Of a stretch of DNA of 47,231 nucleotides, positions 32,671 to 41,344 are shown in pieces; position 1 is the stretch's first letter; each line of letters opens with the position of its first letter. Under the pieces are notes generated by a model that did not search any database, was not told the origin of the DNA, and saw nothing but the letters and a program-made list of their open reading frames with translations. This DNA is from Gammaproteobacteria bacterium (lineage in GTDB: Bacteria; Pseudomonadota; Gammaproteobacteria; Pseudomonadales; Pseudohongiellaceae), in assembly GCA_030832825.1 (NCBI GenBank), contig JAURIJ010000020.1, positions 1 through 47,231 on the forward strand, read 5' to 3'. The translations under genes and the position numbers were made by a program.

Positions 32671-34244
32671 CGTGGCGACGTCTCCTCGGTGTCGGGCAGG
32701 TGCGTCTGTTCGGACGCCACCCAGTGGGCTGTCTGCACGCCGATGCGCTCAGACAGGAACTTGCCGCCGTCGGTGGCGCGGTAGTGGGCCAGGGCCTTGT
32801 AGACCAGTGGCGCCCCCAGCAGCAGCAAGGGAATGTTCATGTAGACCATCAGGATATTGGTCAGATCAGTGATCGCCCACAGATTGCCCAGCTCAAGCCC
32901 GGCGAGCACGGTCAGGGCGCCAAAGGGCACGAACACCAGCGAGCCCAGCACGCGGATGCCGAGGATGAACCGCGGCGAGCGCGAGATCAGATTGGCCGAG
33001 ATCTCGGCGAAGGAGATCATGCCCAGCAGGGTGGTGAAGGCGAACAGGGCGTAGCAGGCGCTGACCAGGATCACGAGCGCGCGGTCGAGCAGGTCCGGGG
33101 TCAAGGCCTGCACCGAGGCCACGTACAGATCCAGGCGCGCGGCACTGGCCGCAGCCCACTCGGCGCTGCTGGCGGAGTCCGTCCACAGGTGCGCCAGCAC
33201 CACGATGAAGCCGGTGAGGGTGCAGATCACCAGGGTGTCGAAGAACACGCCCATGGCCTGCACGAAGCCCTGCTCGCAGGGGTGGTCGTTGTCGGCCACG
33301 GCGGCGGCCATGGTGATGGTGCCCTGGCCGGCCTCGTTGGACATCAGCCCCCGGCGCACCCCCTCCGCCAGCGCGATGCCGATGCTGCCGCCGAACAACG
33401 CGTCCGGGGCGAAGGCGCCGCCGAAGACCAGGCGGAAGAAGTCGGGCAGCAGCGGCAGATTCACCACGAGGATCAGCAGCGACAGGCCGCAGAACACGCT
33501 CGCCATGCCGGGCACGAGGCGGTTGGTCCAGTGGGTGACGCGGCGGATGCCACCCAGGATCAGCCAGGCACAGCTCAGCACCAGGCCCACGGCGATGCCG
33601 TAATAAAGTGGCGACTGCCGCCCTGATGACGCGCCCGTGGCGGTGTCGGCCAGCATGCCGAGGGCGGTGAAGATGTTGAAGGTCTGCGAGGGGACGTTGA
33701 ACAGGGCGTAGACGATGAAGGCGCCGGCCAGGGTGACGCCCACCCAGCGCCGATTGCCCAGCAGGCGCTGCCCGTAATAGGGCATGCCGCCCACGAATTC
33801 GTCCTGCTTGCGCTCCTTGAACAGTTGCGCCAGCACCGATTCCACGAACGCCGTGGCCATGCCGAAGGCGGCTGCCACCCACATCCAGAAGAGTGCGCCC
33901 GGCCCACCTACCGCGATGGCGCCGGTCACGCCGACGATGTTGCCCGGCCCCACCCGCATGGCCAGCCCGAGCAGGAACGACGCCGTGGCGCTGATGCCCG
34001 TGGTGGTGCGGCGCTGGCGGCGCATGATGGCGAAGGCCCGGCGCGCACTGAGCCATTGCACGCCCGCCGTGCGCAGGGTGAACCAGACGCCGCTGCCGGT
34101 GAGCAGCAGCACGGCGAAGGAGAGCTGGCCGAGCACGGGAATCTGCGCGTACCAGTTCAGCTGCACCGGGAAGTTCCACACCCCGTCGGAGATGGGCTGG
34201 ATGAAGCGGAACAGCGCGTTGATGGACTGGAACAGGCTTTCCAA
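32667..34244 (-). CDS. AGCS family sodium:alanine/glycine symporter
   Basis: The 525-residue membrane protein belongs to the alanine/glycine:cation symporter family, which takes up small L- or D-amino acids with sodium. Motifs include GLAMRVGPGNIVGVTGAIAV, the GGxPYYGQR segment GGMPYYGQRLLG and the family signature EGVRRGLMSNEAGQG, with about 10-11 hydrophobic segments. The first codon appears to be TTG at 34244; no upstream in-frame ATG or clear Shine-Dalgarno was seen, so the start is uncertain by some residues. Some AGCS members accept D-alanine, which would fit the nearby D-amino-acid aminotransferase, but this is inference. Confidence 0.92.
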   Translation of the reverse strand: MESLFQSINALFRFIQPISDGVWNFPVQLNWYAQIPVLGQLSFAVLLLTGSGVWFTLRTAGVQWLSARRAFAIMRRQRRTTTGISATASFLLGLAMRVGPGNIVGVTGAIAVGGPGALFWMWVAAAFGMATAFVESVLAQLFKERKQDEFVGGMPYYGQRLLGNRRWVGVTLAGAFIVYALFNVPSQTFNIFTALGMLADTATGASSGRQSPLYYGIAVGLVLSCAWLILGGIRRVTHWTNRLVPGMASVFCGLSLLILVVNLPLLPDFFRLVFGGAFAPDALFGGSIGIALAEGVRRGLMSNEAGQGTITMAAAVADNDHPCEQGFVQAMGVFFDTLVICTLTGFIVVLAHLWTDSASSAEWAAASAARLDLYVASVQALTPDLLDRALVILVSACYALFAFTTLLGMISFAEISANLISRSPRFILGIRVLGSLVFVPFGALTVLAGLELGNLWAITDLTNILMVYMNIPLLLLGAPLVYKALAHYRATDGGKFLSERIGVQTAHWVASEQTHLPDTEETSPR

Positions 34245-34424
34245 GGGCGGGTACTCGACGGCGAGAGTTCTGGGGGCTGAGCGGCACTCTACCCTGTCGT
34301 CCGGTCAGCTGCCAGCGCGGCCACTGCCACAAAACTGTCGCGAAAGCGTCAAACCCCTGCAGGCTGGCTGTCATCCGGACGCTGCACAATCGCGAGGCTT
34401 TTCCACAATAACCGGGAGAACCCT

Positions 34425-36680
34425 ATGTTGATCGCACGTCCTGCAGGCTGCCCCACACCCAAGCGCCCTGTGTCACCCTTGAACATCGCCATCCTGGCGG
34501 CCCTCGCCGCTGTTTCCACCGATTCCGTCATGGCCCAGCAGGCGCCCGAGATCCAGGAGATCAGCGTCTTCGGTCAGGGCCAGACCCGTCAGGTGCAGAG
34601 CCTGAATGCCGAGCAGCTGACCCAGTTTCCCGCCGGCACCAGCCCGCTCAAGTCCATCGAGAAACTCCCAGGAGTGAACTTCCAGTCCGCCGATCCTTAC
34701 GGCGCCTACGAGTGGTCCACGCGCATCGTGGTGCGCGGCTTCAACCAGAACCAGATGGGCTTCACGCTGGACGGCGTGCCGCTCGGCGACATGTCCTATG
34801 CCAACCACAACGGCCTGCATATCAGCCGCGCCATCATGTCCGAGAACATGGGCCGTGTGTCCCTGTCCCAGGGCGCCGGCGCCCTGGCCACGGCGTCGAC
34901 CAGCAACCTGGGCGGCACCCTGGAATTCACCTCGGCTGATCCTGAGGACAGCTTCGGCATCACGACGAATGCCACCGTCGGCAGTGACGCCGCACGCCGC
35001 GTGTTCCTGCGTCTGGACAGCGGCACCCTGGCCACCGGCACCCGCTTCTTCCTCAGCACCGCCACGCAGGATGCCGACAAGTGGAAGGGCGCCGGCGAAC
35101 AGAACCAGGACTATGTGAACCTGAAACTGGTGCAGCCCCTCGGTCAGGCCACGCTGACGGCGTTCTACAGCGATTCGGACCGTGCCGAGAACGACTATCA
35201 GGACATGTCCAAGGACATGATCCGTCGTCTTGGCCGTGACTGGGACAACTACTACCCCGATTACGCCCGCGCCATCGCCGCCGCCCGTGGCAAGTTCACC
35301 GGTGCGGTGAACAGCCTGGACGACGCCTACTGGAACGCGGCCGGTCTGCGCAAGGACGACCTGTCCTATGTGAACCTCGACCTGCCGGTGAATGACGCAC
35401 TCGCGCTGAACGCCACGGCCTACTTCCACGACAACGAGGGCCAGGGTCTGTGGGGCACGCCCTATGTGCCGACCCCGGGCGGCGCACCGCTGACCATCCG
35501 CACCACCGAATACCAGATCGACCGTTCCGGCTTCATCAGCGAGCTGAGCTACGAGATGGGCGCGCACACGCTGAGCGCCGGCCTCTGGCTGGAAGACAAT
35601 GACTTTGAACAGGCCCGTCGCTTCTACGGCGAGCCCAGCGCTGCCTTCGCCAGTCGCGACTTCCTCAAGTTCCAGCGCAACCCGCTGCTGACTCAGTGGG
35701 AATACGCCTTCAACACCCAGACCACACAGCTGCACGTGAAGGACATCTGGCAGGCCACGGACGCCCTGCGTCTGGAGTTCGGCTTCAAGAGCGTGAACGT
35801 GGACGTCAAGGCCAGCACCCTCGTGGGCGACAACAAGACAGGCAAGATCGACACCGACGAAGGCTTCCTGCCCCAGATTGGCTTCGTGTACGACCTGAAT
35901 GCCGACAGCGAACTGTTCGGCGCTGCCTCGAAGAACGTGCGGGCGCTGATCGGTTCCGCCACCGGCACTTCGCCCTTCTCCGCCACCCAGGCAGGTTTCA
36001 ATGCGATCAAGGACACGATCGAGCCGGAAACCGCCACCAGCTTCGAGATGGGTTACCGCTTCCGCATGAATGACCTGGAAGGCGTGGTGACGGCCTATCA
36101 CGTGAGCTTCGATGACCGTCTGCTGGCGATCCAGCAGGGCTCGGCCATCATCGGGGCGTTCAACGCGCTGGCGAACGTGGGCAGTGTGACCTCCAAGGGC
36201 ATCGAGACCGGCATCGACTGGCAGCTGAGCGAGCAGATCAACTGGTACAACTCCGCGAGCTACAACCTCTCGACGATCGACGACGACTACCTGAGCGGCA
36301 CCACGCGTGTGAACACCTCGGGCAAGACTGTGGTGGATTCGCCCGAGTGGATGTTCAACTCCGAGCTGGGCTACGACGTGGAGCAGGCCTTCGCGAAGCT
36401 GCACCTGAAGTTCACCGGCGAGCGGGAATACACGTTCCTGAATCAGGGCAGTGTGGACAGCTTCACCGTGCTGAACCTGAGTGCCGGTTACCGCTTCGGC
36501 GAGATGGGCATGCTGAAGGATCTGACCGCCCAGATCGACATCGCCAACCTGCTGGACGAGGAGTACATCTCCACCGTAGGCAGCGGCGGCTTCGGCAACT
36601 CTGACCTGGCCGGCACGGCCATGACCCTGTTGCCTGGCGCGCCCCGCCAGCTGTTCTTCACCCTGAAGGCAGGCTTCTGA
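34425..36680 (+). CDS. TonB-dependent outer-membrane receptor
   Basis: This outer-membrane active transporter uses TonB/ExbBD energy. The 751-residue protein has a long signal peptide (about 1-37, ending VMAQ), a TonB-box-like EIQEISVFG (about 41-50), a plug domain (about 55-170, with SPLKSIEKLPGVNFQSADP and RIVVRGFNQNQMGFTLDGVP) and a 22-strand barrel ending in KAGF with a C-terminal aromatic. ATG 34425 follows GGGAGAA. A hairpin terminator follows. The two genes on the other strand just downstream encode exported phosphatases, which may hint at a phosphorylated substrate, but the receptor itself carries no specificity signature that I recognise. No iron-box was found upstream. Confidence 0.92.
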   Translation: MLIARPAGCPTPKRPVSPLNIAILAALAAVSTDSVMAQQAPEIQEISVFGQGQTRQVQSLNAEQLTQFPAGTSPLKSIEKLPGVNFQSADPYGAYEWSTRIVVRGFNQNQMGFTLDGVPLGDMSYANHNGLHISRAIMSENMGRVSLSQGAGALATASTSNLGGTLEFTSADPEDSFGITTNATVGSDAARRVFLRLDSGTLATGTRFFLSTATQDADKWKGAGEQNQDYVNLKLVQPLGQATLTAFYSDSDRAENDYQDMSKDMIRRLGRDWDNYYPDYARAIAAARGKFTGAVNSLDDAYWNAAGLRKDDLSYVNLDLPVNDALALNATAYFHDNEGQGLWGTPYVPTPGGAPLTIRTTEYQIDRSGFISELSYEMGAHTLSAGLWLEDNDFEQARRFYGEPSAAFASRDFLKFQRNPLLTQWEYAFNTQTTQLHVKDIWQATDALRLEFGFKSVNVDVKASTLVGDNKTGKIDTDEGFLPQIGFVYDLNADSELFGAASKNVRALIGSATGTSPFSATQAGFNAIKDTIEPETATSFEMGYRFRMNDLEGVVTAYHVSFDDRLLAIQQGSAIIGAFNALANVGSVTSKGIETGIDWQLSEQINWYNSASYNLSTIDDDYLSGTTRVNTSGKTVVDSPEWMFNSELGYDVEQAFAKLHLKFTGEREYTFLNQGSVDSFTVLNLSAGYRFGEMGMLKDLTAQIDIANLLDEEYISTVGSGGFGNSDLAGTAMTLLPGAPRQLFFTLKAGF

Positions 36681-36688
36681 TGTGAACC

Positions 36689-36735
36689 GGGATCAGAGAC
36701 ACATGCTTTCGAGTGTGTCTCTGATCCCCCTTTTT
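36689..36735 (+). terminator. Terminator made of a 15-bp palindrome (REP-like)
   Basis: GGGATCAGAGACACA (36689-36703) pairs perfectly over 15 bases with TGTGTCTCTGATCCC (36714-36728) around a ten-base loop, with TTTTT at 36731-36735. It ends the receptor transcript; the phosphatase gene on the other strand ends at 36738, so it may serve both. The arm resembles the palindrome at 39034-39073. Confidence 0.85.
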
Positions 36736-36737
36736 CC

Positions 36738-37799
36738 TCAGGGCTGGAAGCGTTCCGTGCGCTCCAGCAGCACCATCCCCGTCTCGTCCTTTATCTGCAG
36801 ACTGACACCCGGCACGTCGCTGCGCCAGTCGATGTCGATCACGCCATAATTGGCCACCGCAAACGCCTCGCCCACTCGGTGGCGGTTGGGGCTGACTGCC
36901 TTCCATTCCTCGGTCAGTCCTGAAGACGTCAGCTCGATCAGCGGCCACGCCATGCCAGAGGCACGGATCTCGCTGTAGTCGGCCCAGTGCACATCGCCGG
37001 AGAGGATCACCACCGGCTCGCGCTGATACTGCTCCAGCAGGCCGAAGAAACGCTGACGCTCATGCGGAAAGTTCGCCCAGGTTTCCCAGCCGGTGAAGTC
37101 AGCCAGCAGCTGGATGCTCGAGCCGATGAGGCGAATGTCGGCGTCCACCTGCAGCTGCGTCTCGAGCCAGGCCCACTGCGCCTCGCCAAGCAGCTGCGCA
37201 TCGGCCCGCAGATTGGCCTCATAGGGCCCCATCTGCTGCGCCTCGCGCCAGGCCAGCTGCTGCGGGTCTGTCAGTGTCATCAGCTCGCCGCGGTTCCAGC
37301 GCAGGTCCAGCAGGATCACCTGCACGCGGCGCCCTTCCTCACCGAAGATGTGCGAGGTGTAGATGCCGTCGGGACGTGTGCGGCGTTCTGAATCGAGCGG
37401 TTCGCCGAAGAAGTCGAGCATGATGCGCCGCGAGGCGTCCTTGCTGACATAGTCCTTGCCGATGTCGTTCTGGCCATAGTCGTGATCGTCCCAGGTGGCC
37501 ATGATCGGCGTACTCTCGCGCAGACGGGCGAAGTCGGGAATGCTGCCGAGCGCGCTGTAGGCCGCCTGCAGTTCGAGCGGGTCGTCCGTGTCGGCATAGA
37601 CATTGTCGCCCAGCAGGATGAACAGATCGGGCGCATCGCGCAGGATCGGCGACCAGATGGGTTGCGGCTTGTTCTGGTCGCCACAGGAGCCGAAGGCGAT
37701 GCGGCTGATGTCCTGGGCCAGCGCCGGCGAGGCGGCGCCGAGGGAGAGCAGACTCAGGCCCAGCAGAGTGGCAGTGCAGCGCATGCGAGGGAGTTTCAT
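36738..37799 (-). CDS. PhoD-family alkaline phosphatase/phosphodiesterase (exported)
   Basis: The 353-residue protein has a signal peptide (1-29, ending PALAQ) and the metallophosphatase motifs of the PhoD family in order: AFGSCGDQ (35-42, ligand C39), LGDNVYADT (63-71), TWDDHDYGQND (102-112) and ILSGDVHWADYSE (265-277). Family enzymes use Fe/Ca to hydrolyse phosphate mono- and diesters. It is smaller than Bacillus PhoD and lacks the N-terminal PhoD_N domain, like many short periplasmic homologues. No twin-arginine motif is visible, so export is probably by Sec. It overlaps the upstream phosphatase-superfamily gene by four bases. No Pho box was recognised. Confidence 0.88.
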   Translation of the reverse strand: MKLPRMRCTATLLGLSLLSLGAASPALAQDISRIAFGSCGDQNKPQPIWSPILRDAPDLFILLGDNVYADTDDPLELQAAYSALGSIPDFARLRESTPIMATWDDHDYGQNDIGKDYVSKDASRRIMLDFFGEPLDSERRTRPDGIYTSHIFGEEGRRVQVILLDLRWNRGELMTLTDPQQLAWREAQQMGPYEANLRADAQLLGEAQWAWLETQLQVDADIRLIGSSIQLLADFTGWETWANFPHERQRFFGLLEQYQREPVVILSGDVHWADYSEIRASGMAWPLIELTSSGLTEEWKAVSPNRHRVGEAFAVANYGVIDIDWRSDVPGVSLQIKDETGMVLLERTERFQP

Positions 37800-38944
37800 G
37801 GCAGGAACTCCTGCAGCGGGGCACCCATCGCCGGATTCAGCGTGCGGTAGTCCACATCGAGATACTGCAGCAGCGTCGCCGCGATGCGAGCGGACGTGAG
37901 ACAGTCCTCGTCGCCATTGCCGACAGTGCCCCTCACAGGGACACCCGGCCCCATGGCTGCCATCCAGACATCCTCGGAGCCCACGATGCCCTCCTCGTAC
38001 TGTGCCAGCGACTGCATGTAGCCCGTCAGCGATGCCTTGCTGGCGTGATACTGCCAGGTTTCCAGCGGCATCTCGCCGCGGCCGTGATCCACGGTGATGA
38101 ACAACACGGTGTTGTCGCGATAGCCTTCGGTGCCCTGCACGAACTCCCAGAGCTCGCGAATGAAACGATCGGTGCGCTGCGCCGCGAAGATGTATTCGTC
38201 GTAGCGGCCGTCATGGGCGAAGTCGTCGGTCTCGCCGTAGCTGATGAACGTGACGCGCGGTTGCGCGGTGCGCAGATGCTCGAGGGCGTAGTGATGTGTG
38301 AAGGCGTCATGTCGCACCGTTTCCCAGGGCGGCGGAATGTCCTGGCTCAACTGCAGCAGGGTGGCTTCGAGCGGCGTGGCGGGCGTGACTGCGGTTCCCA
38401 GCGCATTCACTGGCAGGCCGCTGCGCTCGATATTGAATATCCAGGGAAAGACATCCCACGAGGCGAAGGCTGCCACGCGTCCGGCGAACGCGGGAGTGCC
38501 ATCGAGCAGCTCCAGCAGCGTGCGTTCCGGGTTGGGATTCTTGCCGTTGGTGTCGATGCTGGGATTGACCACTCCGCTCAGAATCTCGCTGTAGCCGGGA
38601 AACGAGAAATGCCACGGATTGCGGATGCGCGCGCAGGAGCTGGTGTCGCGATTGCCTGCATGGGTGCCTTGGGGGAACACCACCTCATGCAGGAAGGGGA
38701 AGAGCTTGCGTGACCGCACCGACGGGTCTTCGTCCCAGAACTGCGCCAGCAGTTGCTCACTGCGGGGTGAATAGTCCGGATGGGTGGCCAGAGCGTGATC
38801 GAGTCCGCGATACAGCTCCTGCCAGCGCAGGCCGTCAAGCGTGACGATCAGGAGATTGTCGGCGGCGTGCAGAGCCGGGGACGAGGACATGAACGCGCCG
38901 GCCAGTGCGAGGCTCAGCGCGCGGGAAGCGCAGGGAAAGGTCAT
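37796..38944 (-). CDS. Alkaline phosphatase superfamily hydrolase (type I phosphodiesterase/sulfatase fold), exported
   Basis: The 382-residue protein has a signal peptide (about 1-28, ending LHAAD). The fold's metal and catalytic landmarks are LLIVTLDGLRWQEL (D37), the nucleophile loop WHFSFPGYSEILSG (S114 is the likely nucleophile; S119 less likely), YGETDDFAHDGRYDEY (D241/H244-type metal ligands) and FITVDHGRGE (D286, H287). The pattern is closer to nucleotide pyrophosphatase/phosphodiesterases than to classical PhoA. The ATG at 38944 follows GGAG. It is coupled to the PhoD-like gene by ATGA overlap; together they should release phosphate from organic esters in the periplasm. The exact ester, or even a sulfate ester, cannot be excluded. 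Confidence 0.82.
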   Translation of the reverse strand: MTFPCASRALSLALAGAFMSSSPALHAADNLLIVTLDGLRWQELYRGLDHALATHPDYSPRSEQLLAQFWDEDPSVRSRKLFPFLHEVVFPQGTHAGNRDTSSCARIRNPWHFSFPGYSEILSGVVNPSIDTNGKNPNPERTLLELLDGTPAFAGRVAAFASWDVFPWIFNIERSGLPVNALGTAVTPATPLEATLLQLSQDIPPPWETVRHDAFTHHYALEHLRTAQPRVTFISYGETDDFAHDGRYDEYIFAAQRTDRFIRELWEFVQGTEGYRDNTVLFITVDHGRGEMPLETWQYHASKASLTGYMQSLAQYEEGIVGSEDVWMAAMGPGVPVRGTVGNGDEDCLTSARIAATLLQYLDVDYRTLNPAMGAPLQEFLP

Positions 38945-39033
38945 GGGCTGCTCCAGTGACGGGACGAGGGAAAGTCTCGCGCCAAAGGGTAGCGGGGGTG
39001 TGTGACAACACGTGGGTCGTATGAGTCAAGCCA

Positions 39034-39073
39034 GGGGTCTGAGACACTTGCCCTGGCAAGTGTCTCAGACCCC
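39034..39073. repeat. 19-bp perfect palindrome, REPIN-like
   Basis: GGGGTCTGAGACACTTGCC (39034-39052) and its exact complement (39055-39073) are separated by two bases, between the 3' end of the PQQ dehydrogenase gene and the 5' end of the phosphatase gene. No T-run follows on either strand. Its outer arm is nearly the same as that of 36689-36728 (GGGRTCWGAGACAC), which suggests a dispersed repeat family. Confidence 0.7.
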
Positions 39074-39088
39074 GATTGTCACCGTTTC

Positions 39089-41236
39089 TCAGTTCTCCAG
39101 ATCCTGATTGGCGCGGCGGATCACGAACGCGCGAATCGCTTCCACATCGCCTTCACGCAGGCTGGCGGCGAAGGACACCATGCCGCGGTCGGCCAGGATG
39201 CCGTCCACCACCACCGCGCTCCACGCGGCGGCATCGCCCAGACGGGCACTCATGCGCAGGTCCGGGAACACGCCGGCGCGGCTGCTGACGGCATTGGTGC
39301 CGTGGCAGGCGCTGCAGATCTGCTCGTAGGCGCGCTGGCCCTGGGCAATCACCTCGTTGGAGGCATTGGTCTGTGGCAGTTCACGGGTACCGGTGGCGGC
39401 ATCGGCCTGCAGCACCGGCTCGGTGGGCAGCTGTGCGTCGGCGCCCAGCTTGAACACCAGCAGGCGGGAATTGTTGGTGGAGGCGGTGGTGGTCACATCG
39501 AACCCTGCCGGCACGCCGGAGTTGCCCCCGAACGCGGAGGGTGCGCCCACCATCAGCGCCAGGTATTGCTCGCCGTTCACCAGGTAGGTGGCCGGGGCCG
39601 CCATCACGCCGGCCTGAGTGGTGCCCGCCCACAGGCGCTCGCCGGTCTCGTCGTTGTAGGCCACGAACTCGCCCGAACGATTGCCCTGGAACACCAGGCC
39701 GCCCGCCGTGGCCAGCACGCCCGCGCCGTCGGTGGGCACGGTGTGAGTCACGCGCCAGCGTTCCTGCTGCGTCACCGGGTCCCAGGCCAGCAGGAAGGCG
39801 GTGTTGGTGGGACGCTGCGCCGCGTTGCGCACCAGGCCGGCGCCACGCGCGAAGTCATTGCCGGTGTTCCAGCCGGTGGGGTTCACCACGAACTCGCGGT
39901 CCGGGTAATAGCCGGCGAAGTTCTCGGTGACGGGGATGTAGACCAGGCCGGTGTTCTGGCTGAAGGCCATCGGGTACCAGTTGTGACCGCCCAGCGGGCC
40001 GGGGATCACGATGAAGCCGTTCTCGCTCAGTTCGTAGCGGGCATCGGGGTTCTCCACCGGACGGCCGGTGGCCGGGTCGATGTGCGTGGCCCAGTTCACG
40101 TTGATGAAGTTCTCGGCCGAGATGAACTCGCCGGTGGCGGCGTCCAGCACGTAGAAGAAGCCGTTCTTCGGGGCCTGCATGACCACGCGGCGCTGGGCGC
40201 CCTCGATGGTCAGGTCGGCGATCATGATGGGCTGGGTGGCGGTGAAGTCCCAGGTCTCGCCCGGGGTGGTCTGGTAGTGCCACTTGTAGCTGCCGTCATC
40301 CGGGTCCAGCGCCACGATGGAGCTGAGGAACAGGTTGTCGCCGCCGCCCGGGCTGCGCAGGGCCTGGTTCCAGGGCGAGCCGTTGCCCACGCCGATGTAC
40401 ATCAAGTCCAGGGTCGGGTCGTAGGCAATGGCATCCCACACGGTGCCGCCGCCGCCCAGGTTCCACCAGCTGCCGTTCCAGGTGTTGGCGGCGGCCGCCA
40501 TGACGTCGTTCTCGAAGCCGTCGGCCGGGTTGCCGGGCACGGTGTAGAAGCGCCAGGTCAGCTCGCCGGTGTTGGCGTCATAGGCGCTGACATAGCCGCG
40601 CACGCCGTACTCGGCGCCGCCGTTGCCGATCATGACCTGGCCCTTGATGATGCGGGGGGCGCCGGTGATGGTGTATTTCAGCGCCGGGTCGAAGGTGGCG
40701 GTGGACCAGACCTGCGCGCCGGTGTCGGCGTCCAGGGCCACGAGGCGGCCGTCGAGTGTGCCGACATAGACCTTGCCTTCCCAGTAGGCCACGCCCCGGT
40801 TCACCACGTCACAGCAGGCATCCGCGCCCTTGGCGCGGTCCACGGCGGCGTCCCAGCTCCACAGCGCCTCGCCCGTCACGGCGTCGAAGGCCTTCACATT
40901 GCTCCAGGCGGTGGAGACGAAGATGCGGCCGTCCACCACGATGGGCGTGGCTTCCTGGGCGCGACTGGTGTCGAGATCGGCCGACCAGGCCATCCCGAGT
41001 CCGGCCACGGTGTCGCGGTTGATCTGGTCCAGCGGGCTGAAGCGCTGCTCGGTGTAGGTGCGCCCGTGGGTCAGCCAGTCGCCGGGGAAGTCATCGGCGT
41101 TGCGGATGCGGGCATCGTCCACCGGCACGGCGTTCTGGGCCAGGGCCAGTGGGATGCTCAGGCAGAGGCCGAGCAGCAGCAGGGGGCGGCGCAGGCGCGC
41201 GGCAGGAAACAGGGACAAGCAGGACAGCGTGTGCAT
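39089..41236 (-). CDS. Quinohemoprotein alcohol dehydrogenase (PQQ, fused cytochrome c)
   Basis: This periplasmic enzyme oxidises alcohols with PQQ and passes electrons to its own heme. ATG 41236 follows GAGAGG at eight bases and gives 715 residues; a TTG six codons upstream is less likely. After the signal peptide (1-34, ending ALAQ) come an eight-bladed PQQ propeller (about 40-600) with the vicinal disulfide C141-C142, calcium/PQQ ligands E209, N285 and catalytic D330 in GETWDFTAT, and a cytochrome c domain with CSACH (641-645) and likely axial M686. T332 stands where lanthanide enzymes have an extra aspartate, so calcium is expected. This is the soluble type II quinohemoprotein layout. No PQQ synthesis genes are nearby. 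Confidence 0.93.
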   Translation of the reverse strand: MHTLSCLSLFPAARLRRPLLLLGLCLSIPLALAQNAVPVDDARIRNADDFPGDWLTHGRTYTEQRFSPLDQINRDTVAGLGMAWSADLDTSRAQEATPIVVDGRIFVSTAWSNVKAFDAVTGEALWSWDAAVDRAKGADACCDVVNRGVAYWEGKVYVGTLDGRLVALDADTGAQVWSTATFDPALKYTITGAPRIIKGQVMIGNGGAEYGVRGYVSAYDANTGELTWRFYTVPGNPADGFENDVMAAAANTWNGSWWNLGGGGTVWDAIAYDPTLDLMYIGVGNGSPWNQALRSPGGGDNLFLSSIVALDPDDGSYKWHYQTTPGETWDFTATQPIMIADLTIEGAQRRVVMQAPKNGFFYVLDAATGEFISAENFINVNWATHIDPATGRPVENPDARYELSENGFIVIPGPLGGHNWYPMAFSQNTGLVYIPVTENFAGYYPDREFVVNPTGWNTGNDFARGAGLVRNAAQRPTNTAFLLAWDPVTQQERWRVTHTVPTDGAGVLATAGGLVFQGNRSGEFVAYNDETGERLWAGTTQAGVMAAPATYLVNGEQYLALMVGAPSAFGGNSGVPAGFDVTTTASTNNSRLLVFKLGADAQLPTEPVLQADAATGTRELPQTNASNEVIAQGQRAYEQICSACHGTNAVSSRAGVFPDLRMSARLGDAAAWSAVVVDGILADRGMVSFAASLREGDVEAIRAFVIRRANQDLEN

Positions 41237-41344
41237 GGAACATACCTCTCGCAATGGAATGGCGGTGCGGGTCAGCGGACGGCGGGATTGAAGCAGATCG
41301 CCGCGCGGCGCTCTACTCGATTCCGAAGACTGCTGACTGAATTC

